Shown: positions 43,455 through 51,578 of the stretch, piece by piece
Position numbering within the stretch: the first letter of the stretch is position 1
Layout: each line of letters starts with the position of its first letter
Source: an uncultured Lachnospiraceae bacterium
Lineage (GTDB): Bacteria; Bacillota; Clostridia; Lachnospirales; Lachnospiraceae
Assembly (NCBI GenBank): GCA_934364805.1
Contig: CAKRMH010000001.1
Location: 1-64,000 of the forward strand
Direction of reading: 5' to 3'
DNA: 64,000 nt
Notes under the pieces: generated by a model
Database searches by the model: none
Seen by the model: the letters and a program-made list of their open reading frames with translations, nothing else
What the model was told of the DNA's origin: nothing
Program-made: the position numbers and the translations under genes

Positions 43455-44606
43455 ATGAAAAAAAAGACGATGAGCAGAAAGGGCGAAAGACAATCGAGAG
43501 ATAGCAGGCCGAAAGAAATAAAATATTTTGATTACAATCTGTTGTTTATCATTATCTTTTTGATCTGCTTTGGTCTTGTTATGTTATACAGTACCAGCTC
43601 CTATACGGCAGCAAGCAAATTTGGGGATGCAGCATTTTATCTGAAGAAACAGGTCATGGCGATGATGATCGGATTTGTGTTTATGTTTATGCTGGCATCG
43701 ATCCCGTATACTTTCTGGAAACAGTTTGCGGTACTGGCGTATGCGGCATCCCTTGCACTTTGTGGAGCGGTAATCGTTGCAGGACGAAATTATAATGGAT
43801 CGCAGAGATGGCTGCAGATCGGACCGATTTCGTTTCAGCCGTCGGAGTTCGCCAAAATTGCGATGATTGTATTTCTTGCAGCCTTTATTGAACGGATACC
43901 GAAACAGATGGCGAAATTTTCCACAATTATCAAGGTGCTTGTAATTATCGCTCCGGTGCTTATTATCATTGCAGTCAGCAACCTGAGTACTGCGATTATC
44001 GTAGCCGGAATTGCAGTGTGCATGATGTTTGTTGCGAGTCCGAAGTTCAGTCACTTTGTGGCACTTGCACTGCTTGGAATCGGAGCAGTCGCTGTATTTA
44101 TTATGATCGAAAGTTACCGGCTGGACCGGATCAAGGCGTGGCTGCATCCGGAAACAGCGGGAGATGACGGATTCCAGACACTTCAGGGACTGTATGCGAT
44201 CGGTTCCGGTGGATTATTTGGAAAAGGACTTGGTCAGAGTATCCAGAAGATGGGATTCGTTCCGGAAGCACAGAATGACATGATCTTTACGATTATCTGT
44301 GAAGAACTTGGGTTATTTGGAGGCATCTGTGTAATTTTGCTGTTTCTTCTTATGATCTGGAGAATGATGATCATTGCGAACAATGCAAAAGATCTTTTTG
44401 GAGCGCTTCTTGTCGTGGGCATTATGTCGCATATCGCATTACAGGTGATTTTAAATATCGCAGTTGTTACCAACACGATTCCAAATACCGGTGTTACGCT
44501 GCCGTTTATCAGTTACGGTGGTACGTCAATTATGTTCCTGATGGCGGAGATGGGGCTTGCACTTAGTGTTTCCAAGGGCATCCGTCTTCAGAATATTGAA
44601 GGATAA
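43455..44606 (+). CDS. ftsW: FtsW/SpoVE-type peptidoglycan glycosyltransferase
   Basis: A 383-residue SEDS-family protein with about ten membrane segments. The family hallmarks are NYNGSQRWLQIGPISFQPSE, the large extracytoplasmic loop ending LFGKGLGQSIQKMGFVPEA, and the C-terminal TGVTLPFISYGGTS. It polymerises lipid II at the septum with a class B PBP. Its ribosome-binding site lies at the end of murD. SpoVE is nearly indistinguishable by eye. Confidence 0.92.
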   Translation: MKKKTMSRKGERQSRDSRPKEIKYFDYNLLFIIIFLICFGLVMLYSTSSYTAASKFGDAAFYLKKQVMAMMIGFVFMFMLASIPYTFWKQFAVLAYAASLALCGAVIVAGRNYNGSQRWLQIGPISFQPSEFAKIAMIVFLAAFIERIPKQMAKFSTIIKVLVIIAPVLIIIAVSNLSTAIIVAGIAVCMMFVASPKFSHFVALALLGIGAVAVFIMIESYRLDRIKAWLHPETAGDDGFQTLQGLYAIGSGGLFGKGLGQSIQKMGFVPEAQNDMIFTIICEELGLFGGICVILLFLLMIWRMMIIANNAKDLFGALLVVGIMSHIALQVILNIAVVTNTIPNTGVTLPFISYGGTSIMFLMAEMGLALSVSKGIRLQNIEG

Positions 44607-44620
44607 AAGGCTGAAATATT

Positions 44621-45367
44621 ATGATGAAAGAAGAACGCAGAAAAAAGAAAAGAAGGAAGATATCATTTACGGTTATACTGGGAGTTCTTATTGTACTTGC
44701 AATTGCTGCGCTGATTATCATGAATGTGTTTCGGGTCCGGGATGTTTTGGTAGAGGGCAATAAGCTTTATGATTCCAAGATGATTGAAGATACGGTTCTA
44801 AACGATGAGTATTCATGGAATTCTCTGTATGTTTTTCTGAAATATCGTTTTACGGATCCGAAAAGTATTCCTTTTGTGGATACGATGGAAATAACACTTA
44901 AAAATCCGCATACATTGCACATAACAGTATACGAAAAGGGAATTGTGGGTTATATTTTTATTCCATCCATTAATGAAAATGCATATTTTGATAAAGATGG
45001 ATTTGTTGTGGAAACTTCGTCTGATGTCATCCCTGATATTCCTATGATCCAGGGAATCAACTGTGATCAGGTTGTTTTGTATGAACAGCTTCCGATAGAT
45101 GGGGAGACATTGAAAGAGCTGCTTTCGCTTACACAGACATTAAAAAAATACAACCTTATTCCGGATTCGGTTACATACGGCGTTGACAATGCGCCGGTTC
45201 TTGCGTACGGAAGTATCCAGGTTATGATCGGTGATACCACACAGCTTACCCCGAAAATTGAACGTGTAAGTAAGATCATGCCAAATCTTGAAGGACTTAG
45301 CGGGGTGCTTCATATGGAAAATTGGACAGAGAATACTACAAATATAGTATTTGACAAGACAGAATAA
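44621..45367 (+). CDS. ftsQ: Cell division protein FtsQ/DivIB
   Basis: A 248-residue bitopic protein: Arg/Lys-rich cytoplasmic start, one membrane segment (about 16-38) and an extracytoplasmic POTRA domain beginning VRDVLVEGNKLYDSKMI, followed by the beta domain. It links FtsL-DivIC with the septal synthases. The position immediately before ftsZ agrees, although murG, which normally stands before it, is absent. Confidence 0.88.
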   Translation: MMKEERRKKKRRKISFTVILGVLIVLAIAALIIMNVFRVRDVLVEGNKLYDSKMIEDTVLNDEYSWNSLYVFLKYRFTDPKSIPFVDTMEITLKNPHTLHITVYEKGIVGYIFIPSINENAYFDKDGFVVETSSDVIPDIPMIQGINCDQVVLYEQLPIDGETLKELLSLTQTLKKYNLIPDSVTYGVDNAPVLAYGSIQVMIGDTTQLTPKIERVSKIMPNLEGLSGVLHMENWTENTTNIVFDKTE

Positions 45368-45409
45368 TCAAAATCTTGTGCTATTTCTGATAAAAATAGT
45401 ATTTTACTG

Positions 45410-45438
45410 TTGATTATTTCACGGAAAAACTATATTAT
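45410..45438 (+). promoter_or_regulatory. Sigma-A-type promoter for ftsZ
   Basis: TTGATT (45410-45415) and TATTAT (45433-45438) with 17-base spacing, 33 bases before the ftsZ start. Confidence 0.7.
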
Positions 45439-45471
45439 AGATTATATGGATGTAAAAGAGGAGGAAGAACC

Positions 45472-46677
45472 TTGCTGGAAATAATGACAAACGAAGCTGA
45501 TGCCAGTGCAAAAATTATCGTAATTGGCGTAGGCGGGGCTGGAAATAATGCGGTAAACCGAATGGTTGATGAAAATATTGGCGGAGTAGAATTCGTCGGT
45601 GTTAATGCAGATAAACAGGCTTTACAGTTATGTAAAGCACCAACACTGATTCAGATTGGCGAGAAACTTACGAAAGGACTTGGAGCAGGAGCTCAGCCGG
45701 AAGTAGGACAGAAGGCTGCTGAGGAAAGTGCAGAAGAATTAGCTGCAGCAGTTAAGGGCGCAGATATGGTATTTGTCACCTGTGGAATGGGTGGCGGAAC
45801 CGGAACTGGAGCTGCACCTGTTGTTGCCAAGATTGCGAAAGAGCAGGGAATCCTTACTGTTGGAGTAGTGACAAAGCCATTTAAATTTGAGGCAAAGCAG
45901 CGTATGATCAATGCGGTTTCTGGAATTGACCGTTTAAAAGAGAGTGTTGATACACTGATCGTAATTCCAAATGATAAATTATTAGAGATTGTAGACAGAC
46001 GTACAACAATGCCGGATGCGTTAAAGAAGGCAGATGAAGTATTACAGCAGGCAGTTCAGGGAATCACAGACCTGATTAATTTACCGGCACTGATCAACCT
46101 TGACTTTGCAGATGTTCAGACGGTTATGAAGGACAAGGGAATGGCTCATATTGGTATTGGTAATGCCAAGGGAGATGATAAGGCAATTGAGGCTGTGAAG
46201 TTAGCAGTTGCTTCTCCACTTCTTGAGACAACGATCGAGGGAGCATCTCATGTAATCATTAATATTTCCGGAGATATTTCTCTGATGGATGCAAATGATG
46301 CGGCAAGTTATGTACAGGAGCTTGCCGGAGATGATGCGAATATCATCTTTGGTGCAAAATATGACGAGACGATGACCGATGAAGCAACGATCACTGTAAT
46401 CGCAACTGGACTGGAAAATGCTTCAAAGAGTGCGCCATCTATGTCTAATATGATGAAATATCAGTCACAGGGGGCAACTGTAAGACCTACAGTAAGTCCG
46501 GTAACAGGACGTACAACAGCAGGATTACATACGGCTCAGCCAAATGTGGCAAGACCAGTTGCACCGGTACAGAATAATACCAATCCAACATTCAGTGGTA
46601 TTCAAAGACCACCGAAGCCGGAAAGCACTGTAAAACCAGTAGAGATCAGTATTCCTGATTTTTTAAAGAAGAAATAA
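45472..46677 (+). CDS. ftsZ: Cell division GTPase FtsZ
   Basis: A 401-residue tubulin homologue with GVGGAGNNAVNRM, the tubulin signature GGGTGTGAAP (about residues 110-120) and the synergy-loop region NLDFADVQ. A variable linker rich in Thr/Pro/Gln leads to the C-terminal peptide ISIPDFLKKK that docks membrane anchors such as SepF. The TTG at 45472 is preferred because AGGAGGA lies about six bases upstream; an ATG at 45484 is too far from it. No ftsA is next to it. Has its own promoter and terminator. Confidence 0.97.
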   Translation: MLEIMTNEADASAKIIVIGVGGAGNNAVNRMVDENIGGVEFVGVNADKQALQLCKAPTLIQIGEKLTKGLGAGAQPEVGQKAAEESAEELAAAVKGADMVFVTCGMGGGTGTGAAPVVAKIAKEQGILTVGVVTKPFKFEAKQRMINAVSGIDRLKESVDTLIVIPNDKLLEIVDRRTTMPDALKKADEVLQQAVQGITDLINLPALINLDFADVQTVMKDKGMAHIGIGNAKGDDKAIEAVKLAVASPLLETTIEGASHVIINISGDISLMDANDAASYVQELAGDDANIIFGAKYDETMTDEATITVIATGLENASKSAPSMSNMMKYQSQGATVRPTVSPVTGRTTAGLHTAQPNVARPVAPVQNNTNPTFSGIQRPPKPESTVKPVEISIPDFLKKK

Positions 46678-46700
46678 ATTCAAGTCATTTTGAATGATAA

Positions 46701-46738
46701 GAAGGACAGGCACGAAAGTGTCTGTTCTTTTTGTTTTT
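46701..46738 (+). terminator. Intrinsic terminator of ftsZ
   Basis: A 13-bp stem (46701-46713 with 46718-46730, two G-U pairs) with a GAAA tetraloop and T-rich tail. Confidence 0.85.
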
Positions 46739-46747
46739 ATAGAATTC

Positions 46748-46814
46748 TGTCGATAACTTCTTTCTTTTCTCACACAGTATCTGATAAATTCCTCACAACT
46801 TTCTTTTGTATAAT
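46748..46814 (+). promoter_or_regulatory. Possible Spo0A box and -10 element for spoIIGA-sigE
   Basis: TGTCGAT (46748-46754) matches six of seven positions of the Spo0A box, and a perfect TATAAT lies at 46809-46814 with no good -35 at normal distance. In Bacillus the spoIIG promoter is a Spo0A-dependent sigma-A promoter with abnormal spacing, so this arrangement is plausible but unproven. Confidence 0.35.
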
Positions 46815-46851
46815 GAACCTGTTCCGGACATGGGAGACAGGGGGGATAACT

Positions 46852-47643
46852 TTGTATGTATTTTATGCAGATGTATTTGTAATCCAGAATTTTCTGGTCA
46901 ATCTGATCGTACTTATGGGAGCAGCACGTGTGCGGAAAATACATGGATTATGCCGGATGGCAGGCATCGGGATCGCAGCACTGACCGGAAGTGTGCTGGA
47001 ATTGCTGTTGCTGCTTATGACTCATGATCACGTGGTATTTCTTGGATTGTCCGGTCTGGTGGTTTTGCCCTTTGTTACAATGCTTGCGCTGAAGCCGCAG
47101 AACATACGCGAATGGAGCGCAGAGTATGGGATCTGCATGCTTTTTATGATGTTGCTTGGAGGGATTTGTGAAGCGGTTACAAATGTACTTGGACTGCATA
47201 AACTTTCGTTTCTTGTGATCCTTGCAACCGGATTTTTACTTGTTTCTGGGGTTTCCTATGCTGCAAGATATCGAAAACTTCGAAATTCTTTATTTCAGGT
47301 GATACTGGAGGATGCAAAAAAACAGGTAGAGGCGCTGGCGTTGTATGATTCCGGCAATCGACTGAGAGAGCCATACGGAGGAAAAGCAGTGTATATTGTG
47401 GCACCGGAGATTGCAGAGCAATTGGGAATCCGGGCATCTGGGACAAAACATGCTCTGGTTATTCCATACTGTTCGCTCGGCGGCTCTGGACTTTTACAGA
47501 TTTATACCATTGATCGTATCCGGATCCGGGAGCAGAACAGGGAATATCTGGTTGAACCGGCTGTGATCGGGCTTGCACAGCCTGGACTAATGAAGAATAA
47601 AACATATCAAATTATATTAAATCAGGAAGTGGACATCGTATGA
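46852..47643 (+). CDS. spoIIGA: Pro-sigma-E processing peptidase SpoIIGA
   Basis: A 263-residue protein with about five membrane segments in the first half and an aspartic-protease-like domain after it, with the catalytic Asp in LYDSGNRLREPYGG. It cleaves the pro-sequence of SigE after septation. The TTG at 46852 follows AGGGGGGAT and fits the family N-terminus (YVFYADVFVIQNFLVNL). An ATG at 46813 overlaps the likely -10 element, so it may not be transcribed. The stop overlaps the sigE start by four bases. Confidence 0.88.
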   Translation: MYVFYADVFVIQNFLVNLIVLMGAARVRKIHGLCRMAGIGIAALTGSVLELLLLLMTHDHVVFLGLSGLVVLPFVTMLALKPQNIREWSAEYGICMLFMMLLGGICEAVTNVLGLHKLSFLVILATGFLLVSGVSYAARYRKLRNSLFQVILEDAKKQVEALALYDSGNRLREPYGGKAVYIVAPEIAEQLGIRASGTKHALVIPYCSLGGSGLLQIYTIDRIRIREQNREYLVEPAVIGLAQPGLMKNKTYQIILNQEVDIV

Positions 47644-48359
47644 ATATTTCGGAAAAATGGAAGACCGTATTATTTATCTTAAGAGGAATCCGGGGAGAAC
47701 GGGATGTTTTTTACATAGGTGGATCGGAGGTGCTTCCTCCGCCGCTCGAAATGGAGGAAGAACAGAAATGTCTGTCGGCACTCATGGGAAGAGAGAACAA
47801 AGAAGCAAAGGAAAAACTGATTTCACACAATCTGCGTCTGGTTGTATATCTTGCAAAAAAATTTGAAAATACCGGGGTTGGAGTGGAGGATCTGATATCG
47901 ATCGGCACGATCGGACTGATCAAAGGAATCAATACGTTTAACCCGGAAAAGAAGATTAAACTTGCAACATATGCCTCCAGATGTATTGAAAATGAGATCC
48001 TTATGTACCTTAGAAGAAATAATAAGACACGTCTTGAGGTTTCCATAGATGAGCCGTTAAATGTTGACTGGGATGGCAATGAACTTCTTCTGTCAGATAT
48101 TCTTGGAACGGATGAAGATATTATTTATCGGGACATGGAAACAGAAGTTGAAAAAAGGCTGTTACGAAAAGCGGTCGAAAAGCTGGATTGCAGAGAGAAA
48201 GAAATCATTGAATTAAGATATGGAATCAATCAGCCGAACGGAAAAGAAATGACACAGAAAGAAGTTGCGGATATGTTGGGAATATCGCAGTCTTATATAT
48301 CAAGACTGGAAAAGAAGATTATAAATCGTCTGAAAAAGGAAATTCGGAAATTTGAATAA
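47640..48359 (+). CDS. sigE: Sporulation sigma factor SigE (pro-form)
   Basis: A 239-residue early mother-cell sigma factor. The first 25-30 residues form the inhibitory pro-sequence, followed by the processing region FYIGGSEVLPPP. Region 2 (DLISIGTIGLIKGINTFNP, LATYASRCIENEI) and region 4 (EMTQKEVADMLGISQSYISR) are highly conserved. It is coupled to spoIIGA by ATGA overlap, so protease and substrate are produced together. SigE should drive the spoIIIA operon found later in this window. Confidence 0.97.
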   Translation: MNISEKWKTVLFILRGIRGERDVFYIGGSEVLPPPLEMEEEQKCLSALMGRENKEAKEKLISHNLRLVVYLAKKFENTGVGVEDLISIGTIGLIKGINTFNPEKKIKLATYASRCIENEILMYLRRNNKTRLEVSIDEPLNVDWDGNELLLSDILGTDEDIIYRDMETEVEKRLLRKAVEKLDCREKEIIELRYGINQPNGKEMTQKEVADMLGISQSYISRLEKKIINRLKKEIRKFE

Positions 48360-48385
48360 AAATAGAGCAAATTTTACAGAAATAT

Positions 48386-48414
48386 TATACAATATACTCG
48401 AAATGTGGTAAAAT
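48386..48414 (+). promoter_or_regulatory. Extended -10 promoter for the beta-CASP gene
   Basis: TAAAAT (48409-48414) preceded by TGG gives an extended -10; TATACA (48386-48391) is 17 bases upstream. Confidence 0.45.
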
Positions 48415-48454
48415 ATAAACATAAAATCAGAACATAAACAGGAGATGAGAGAGT

Positions 48455-50056
48455 ATGGTATTGGAGTTTTTAGGAGCTGACCATGAGGTGACGGGCAGCT
48501 GTCATTATGTTACATTTGGGGATATTCATCTTTTGGTGGACTGCGGGATGGAACAGGGACCGGATATGTATGTAAATCAGGAAATTCCGGTGAATGCATC
48601 CAATATTGATTATGTTTTTGTGACGCATGCGCACATTGACCACTCAGGACTTCTGCCTCTTTTATATAATCATGGATTCCGGGGACAGATTTTTGCGACA
48701 AAAGCGACATCGGAATTATGTGGAATCATGTTGAAGGATTCTGCCCATATTCAGGAGTTTGAAGCAGAGTGGAAGAATAGAAAAGCAAGACGTGCAGGGC
48801 TTCCGGAGGTTACACCGCTGTACGATCTGAATGATGCAGTAAATGTTATGCAGCATTTTGTGCCGTGTGAATATCATGACAAGATCCAGGTATGTGAGGG
48901 ATTGAATGTCCGCTTTGTGGATGCCGGACATCTGCTTGGATCTTCTTCCATCGAGATGTGGATCACAGAAGATCATGAGACAAGGAAACTGGTCTTTTCC
49001 GGTGATATCGGCAATGGTAACCGACCATTGATTCGTGATCCGGAATATATAAAGGATGCAGATTATGTAATCATGGAATCCACCTATGGCGATAAGAATC
49101 ATGATACCCCGCCGGATTATGCAGTGGAACTTGCAAAGGTTATGAGTGCGACCTTTACCAAAGGAGGAAATCTTGTTATTCCTGCTTTCTCAGTTGGACG
49201 TACGCAGGAGATGCTCTATTTTATGCGACGGATAAAAACAGAGGATCTCCTTCCGGAATTCCGGAATTTTGAAGTATATATTGATAGTCCGCTGGCTGTG
49301 GAAGCAACGAATATCTTCCATAAGAATGTATCGGAGTGTTTTAACGAGGATGCAAGGAAACTTATCAATATGGGAATTAACCCGATTCAGTTCCCGGGAC
49401 TTAAGGTTGCGGTTACCAGTGATGAATCAAAGAATATCAACTTTATCGAGACACCAAAAGTAATCATATCTGCATCTGGAATGTGTGATGCCGGACGTAT
49501 CCGTCATCATCTGAAACATAATCTGTGGAGAGCAGATTCAACGATTCTTTTTGTCGGATACCAGGTGCCGGGTACATTGGGACATGCTCTTTTAAATGGT
49601 GTAAAAGAAGTAAAGATTTTCGGAGAAGTGATCGGGGTTCAGGCGACCATCTGCAATCTTCCTGGAATCAGTGGCCATGCAGATATGGATCATCTGACAA
49701 AATGGATCCGTGAATTCGATGAGAAACCTTCTAAGGTATTTGTTGTTCATGGAGACGATCAGGTAACCGAATTTTTCGCAAAACATGTGCGCGAGGAAGT
49801 CGGACTGGATGCAGTCGCTCCATATAGCGGAGACAGTTATGACCTGATCACAGGTGAGTGTATCAGTCAGGGATCCAGACAGCTTGTGGAGAAGAAGAAA
49901 CATCAGGCAAAAGCATCCAATACGGTCTTTGACAGGCTGTTTGCAGCTGGACAGCGTCTCTTAACGGTAATTCGGCATTGTGAAGGAATGGCCAACAAAG
50001 ATCTTGCCAGGTTTGCAGATCAGATCAATGCACTTTGTGATAAATGGGATCGTTAA
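48455..50056 (+). CDS. Metallo-beta-lactamase/beta-CASP-fold RNA-processing hydrolase
   Basis: A 533-residue protein. The zinc motif HxHxDH is THAHIDHSG (His58, His60, Asp62, His63), with later ligands in DAGHLLGSS and FSGDIG. A beta-CASP insert (from about residue 215, ESTYGDKNHD, then PAFSVGRTQEML) and the C-terminal ISGHADMD follow. This is the CPSF/Ysh1-like architecture of nucleases acting on RNA. The C-terminal 60 residues are an unusual helical extension. Its stop codon overlaps that of the convergent sigG gene by four bases. Confidence 0.9.
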   Translation: MVLEFLGADHEVTGSCHYVTFGDIHLLVDCGMEQGPDMYVNQEIPVNASNIDYVFVTHAHIDHSGLLPLLYNHGFRGQIFATKATSELCGIMLKDSAHIQEFEAEWKNRKARRAGLPEVTPLYDLNDAVNVMQHFVPCEYHDKIQVCEGLNVRFVDAGHLLGSSSIEMWITEDHETRKLVFSGDIGNGNRPLIRDPEYIKDADYVIMESTYGDKNHDTPPDYAVELAKVMSATFTKGGNLVIPAFSVGRTQEMLYFMRRIKTEDLLPEFRNFEVYIDSPLAVEATNIFHKNVSECFNEDARKLINMGINPIQFPGLKVAVTSDESKNINFIETPKVIISASGMCDAGRIRHHLKHNLWRADSTILFVGYQVPGTLGHALLNGVKEVKIFGEVIGVQATICNLPGISGHADMDHLTKWIREFDEKPSKVFVVHGDDQVTEFFAKHVREEVGLDAVAPYSGDSYDLITGECISQGSRQLVEKKKHQAKASNTVFDRLFAAGQRLLTVIRHCEGMANKDLARFADQINALCDKWDR

Positions 50057-50841
50057 GCATCCTCGGAATAAAGATATTTATACATGCTTTTTAGGGCATT
50101 TTTCTCAAGTCGGGAGACCTGGGCCTGGGAAATGTGGATTTCGTCGGAAACCTCGATCTGGGTTTTGCCTTCGAAATACCGCAGTTTTATAATCTGTTCA
50201 TCGCGCTCGTTCAGATGTTCGAGAGCATTGTTTATGGACAGATCTAAAACCCAGTTCTCCTCCTTGTTCTTTTTGTCAGAGATCTGGTCCATAACATAGA
50301 GGGTATCTCCGCCCTCGGTATAAATAGGATCAAAGAGACTTAGCGGTGTTTGTATGGCATCGAGTGCATAAACGATGTCCTCTTTTGAGATACCGCAGTC
50401 GGCAGAAATCTCGTCAAGAGTCGGTTCATGCAAAGAAGTGCGTGAGAGGATCTCGCGTGAGTGGATCGCTTTATAGGCAGTATCCCTGAGGGAACGTGGA
50501 ATGCGGTATGAACTGTTATCACGCAGATAACGCCGGACTTCGCCGATGATCATGGGAACCGCATAGGTGGAGAATTTTACCTGCATGTCTGGATTAAAGT
50601 TATCAATGGATTTCATGAGTCCGATGCAGCCGATCTGAAACAGATCATCGACATTTTCGTTGTGGTTACTGAAGCGCTTGATCACGGATAGTACAAGCCT
50701 CAGATTTCCTTTGATATAGCGCTCTCTTGCGGCTTTATCGCCTGCCTTTATCTGTTTGAACAGTTCTGCTTTTTCCTCTTCCTTCAGAATAGGAAGCTGT
50801 GAAGTGTTGACTCCACAGATTTCGACCTTATATGCTGACAT
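50053..50841 (-). CDS. sigG: Sporulation sigma factor SigG
   Basis: A 262-residue late forespore sigma factor. The N-terminus MSAYKVEICGVNTSQLP matches SigG, including the segment that sets it apart from SigF. Region 2 (DDLFQIGCIGLMKSIDNFNP, KFSTYAVPMIIGEVRRYLRD) and region 4 (EGKTQIEVSDEIHISQAQVS) are complete. The ATG at 50841 follows GGAGGT; an upstream extension of the frame lacks a site. Unlike in Bacillus, it is inverted relative to spoIIGA-sigE and separated from them by the beta-CASP gene. Confidence 0.97.
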   Translation of the reverse strand: MSAYKVEICGVNTSQLPILKEEEKAELFKQIKAGDKAARERYIKGNLRLVLSVIKRFSNHNENVDDLFQIGCIGLMKSIDNFNPDMQVKFSTYAVPMIIGEVRRYLRDNSSYRIPRSLRDTAYKAIHSREILSRTSLHEPTLDEISADCGISKEDIVYALDAIQTPLSLFDPIYTEGGDTLYVMDQISDKKNKEENWVLDLSINNALEHLNERDEQIIKLRYFEGKTQIEVSDEIHISQAQVSRLEKNALKSMYKYLYSEDA

Positions 50842-50867
50842 AAGAATACCTCCGGATTTGATAAAGT

Positions 50868-50897
50868 AAGGATGCCCTGAGGGGCTTTTTTTTATAC
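50868..50897 (-). promoter_or_regulatory. Candidate SigF/SigG promoter of sigG
   Basis: On the minus strand GTATA (50893-50897) and CATCCTT (50868-50874) are 18 bases apart. The first matches the GHATR consensus fully; the second matches CATNHTA at six of seven positions. A start near 50861 gives a 20-base leader. Confidence 0.45.
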
Positions 50898-50915
50898 CGT
50901 AAAATCTGGATTTTC

Positions 50916-50944
50916 TTGACAAGTATACAGGGAATGTGTAAAGT
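50916..50944 (+). promoter_or_regulatory. Sigma-A-type promoter of queT
   Basis: Perfect TTGACA (50916-50921), 17 bases, TAAAGT (50939-50944). The start is expected near 50951, the first base of the leader hairpin. Confidence 0.75.
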
Positions 50945-50950
50945 AAATTA

Positions 50951-50994
50951 TTGTCAGTTCGAAACCTTCCTGACAAAAAACAAAACTAAAGGAG
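50951..50994 (+). ncRNA. preQ1-I riboswitch (translational)
   Basis: TTGTCAG (50951-50957) pairs with CTGACAA (50970-50976) as P1; the loop TTCGAAACCTTC and the A-rich tail AAAAAACAAAAC are as in preQ1-I aptamers. The loop CCTT (50965-50968) can pair with AAGG (50989-50992) at the ribosome-binding site, forming the pseudoknot P2. Ligand binding would hide the queT ribosome-binding site. The adjacent queT gene, a queuosine-precursor transporter, supports this strongly. Confidence 0.78.
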
Positions 50995-51002
50995 AAATAA
51001 AT

Positions 51003-51509
51003 ATGAGAAACAAAAAGGTATTATTTATCGTCCAGGCTGCAATGATCGCAGCTCTTTATGTGGTGCTTACTTACATCACCAATCTGCTCGGACTTGCGTC
51101 CGGTTCTATCCAGATCCGTTTTTCGGAGGCTCTTTGTATTCTGCCATTTTTTACACCGGCAGCAATCCCTGGATTATGGCTTGGCTGTCTGCTTGCAAAT
51201 ACGCTGACAGGTGCAATTGTATATGACATTGTTTTTGGAAGTATTGCAACATTGCTTGGTGCAGTAGGAACCTATCTTCTTCGCAGACACAAAGTGTTAT
51301 GCACATTGCCTCCGGTAATTGCAAACATGGTCATTGTTCCATTTGTGCTTCGCTATGGATATGGGTTTAAGACCGTATTCCATGGAACAGACTGGTCCAT
51401 TCCATTTAATGCGTTAACGGTTGGAATCGGAGAAGTGATCTCAGTATGTATTCTGGGAAGTCTTCTGATGAAAGTGCTCGGTAAATACCGCAACGTGATT
51501 TTTCAGTAA
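51003..51509 (+). CDS. queT: Queuosine precursor transporter QueT
   Basis: A 168-residue membrane protein of the QueT family, thought to be the substrate-binding S component of an ECF transporter. It has about five to six membrane segments and the family start KVLFIVQAAMIAALYVVLTY, with IQIRFSEALCILPFF in the middle. It imports preQ1 or queuine for tRNA modification. The ATG at 51003 follows AAAGGAG, which is part of the preQ1 riboswitch. The ECF energising module is not in the window. Confidence 0.9.
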   Translation: MRNKKVLFIVQAAMIAALYVVLTYITNLLGLASGSIQIRFSEALCILPFFTPAAIPGLWLGCLLANTLTGAIVYDIVFGSIATLLGAVGTYLLRRHKVLCTLPPVIANMVIVPFVLRYGYGFKTVFHGTDWSIPFNALTVGIGEVISVCILGSLLMKVLGKYRNVIFQ

Positions 51510-51516
51510 AATACGG

Positions 51517-51545
51517 TTGTGGAAATGCTGATTTGTTGATAAAAT
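51517..51545 (+). promoter_or_regulatory. Possible promoter for argS
   Basis: TTGTGG (51517-51522) and TAAAAT (51540-51545) with 17-base spacing; an alternative TTGATA (51536-51541)/TAGAAT (51558-51563) pair with 16-base spacing overlaps it. No terminator separates queT and argS. Confidence 0.35.
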
Positions 51546-51578
51546 GTAGGATAGTTATAGAATACGAGGAGGCAGAAA

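Noticed and set aside
43584..44147. Minus-strand frame of 187 codons opposite ftsW
   Set aside because: Composition is His/Lys/Arg/Cys-rich, typical of antisense to hydrophobic codons; no gene features.
50870..50898. Terminator for rightward RNA made of GCCC/GGGC and eight T residues
   Set aside because: The stem is only four base pairs, and the segment is better explained as the sigG promoter region read on the minus strand.
50842..50976. 45-residue N-terminal extension of SigG
   Set aside because: It crosses the queT promoter and the candidate sigG promoter; the ATG at 50841 has GGAGGT and matches the SigG N-terminus.
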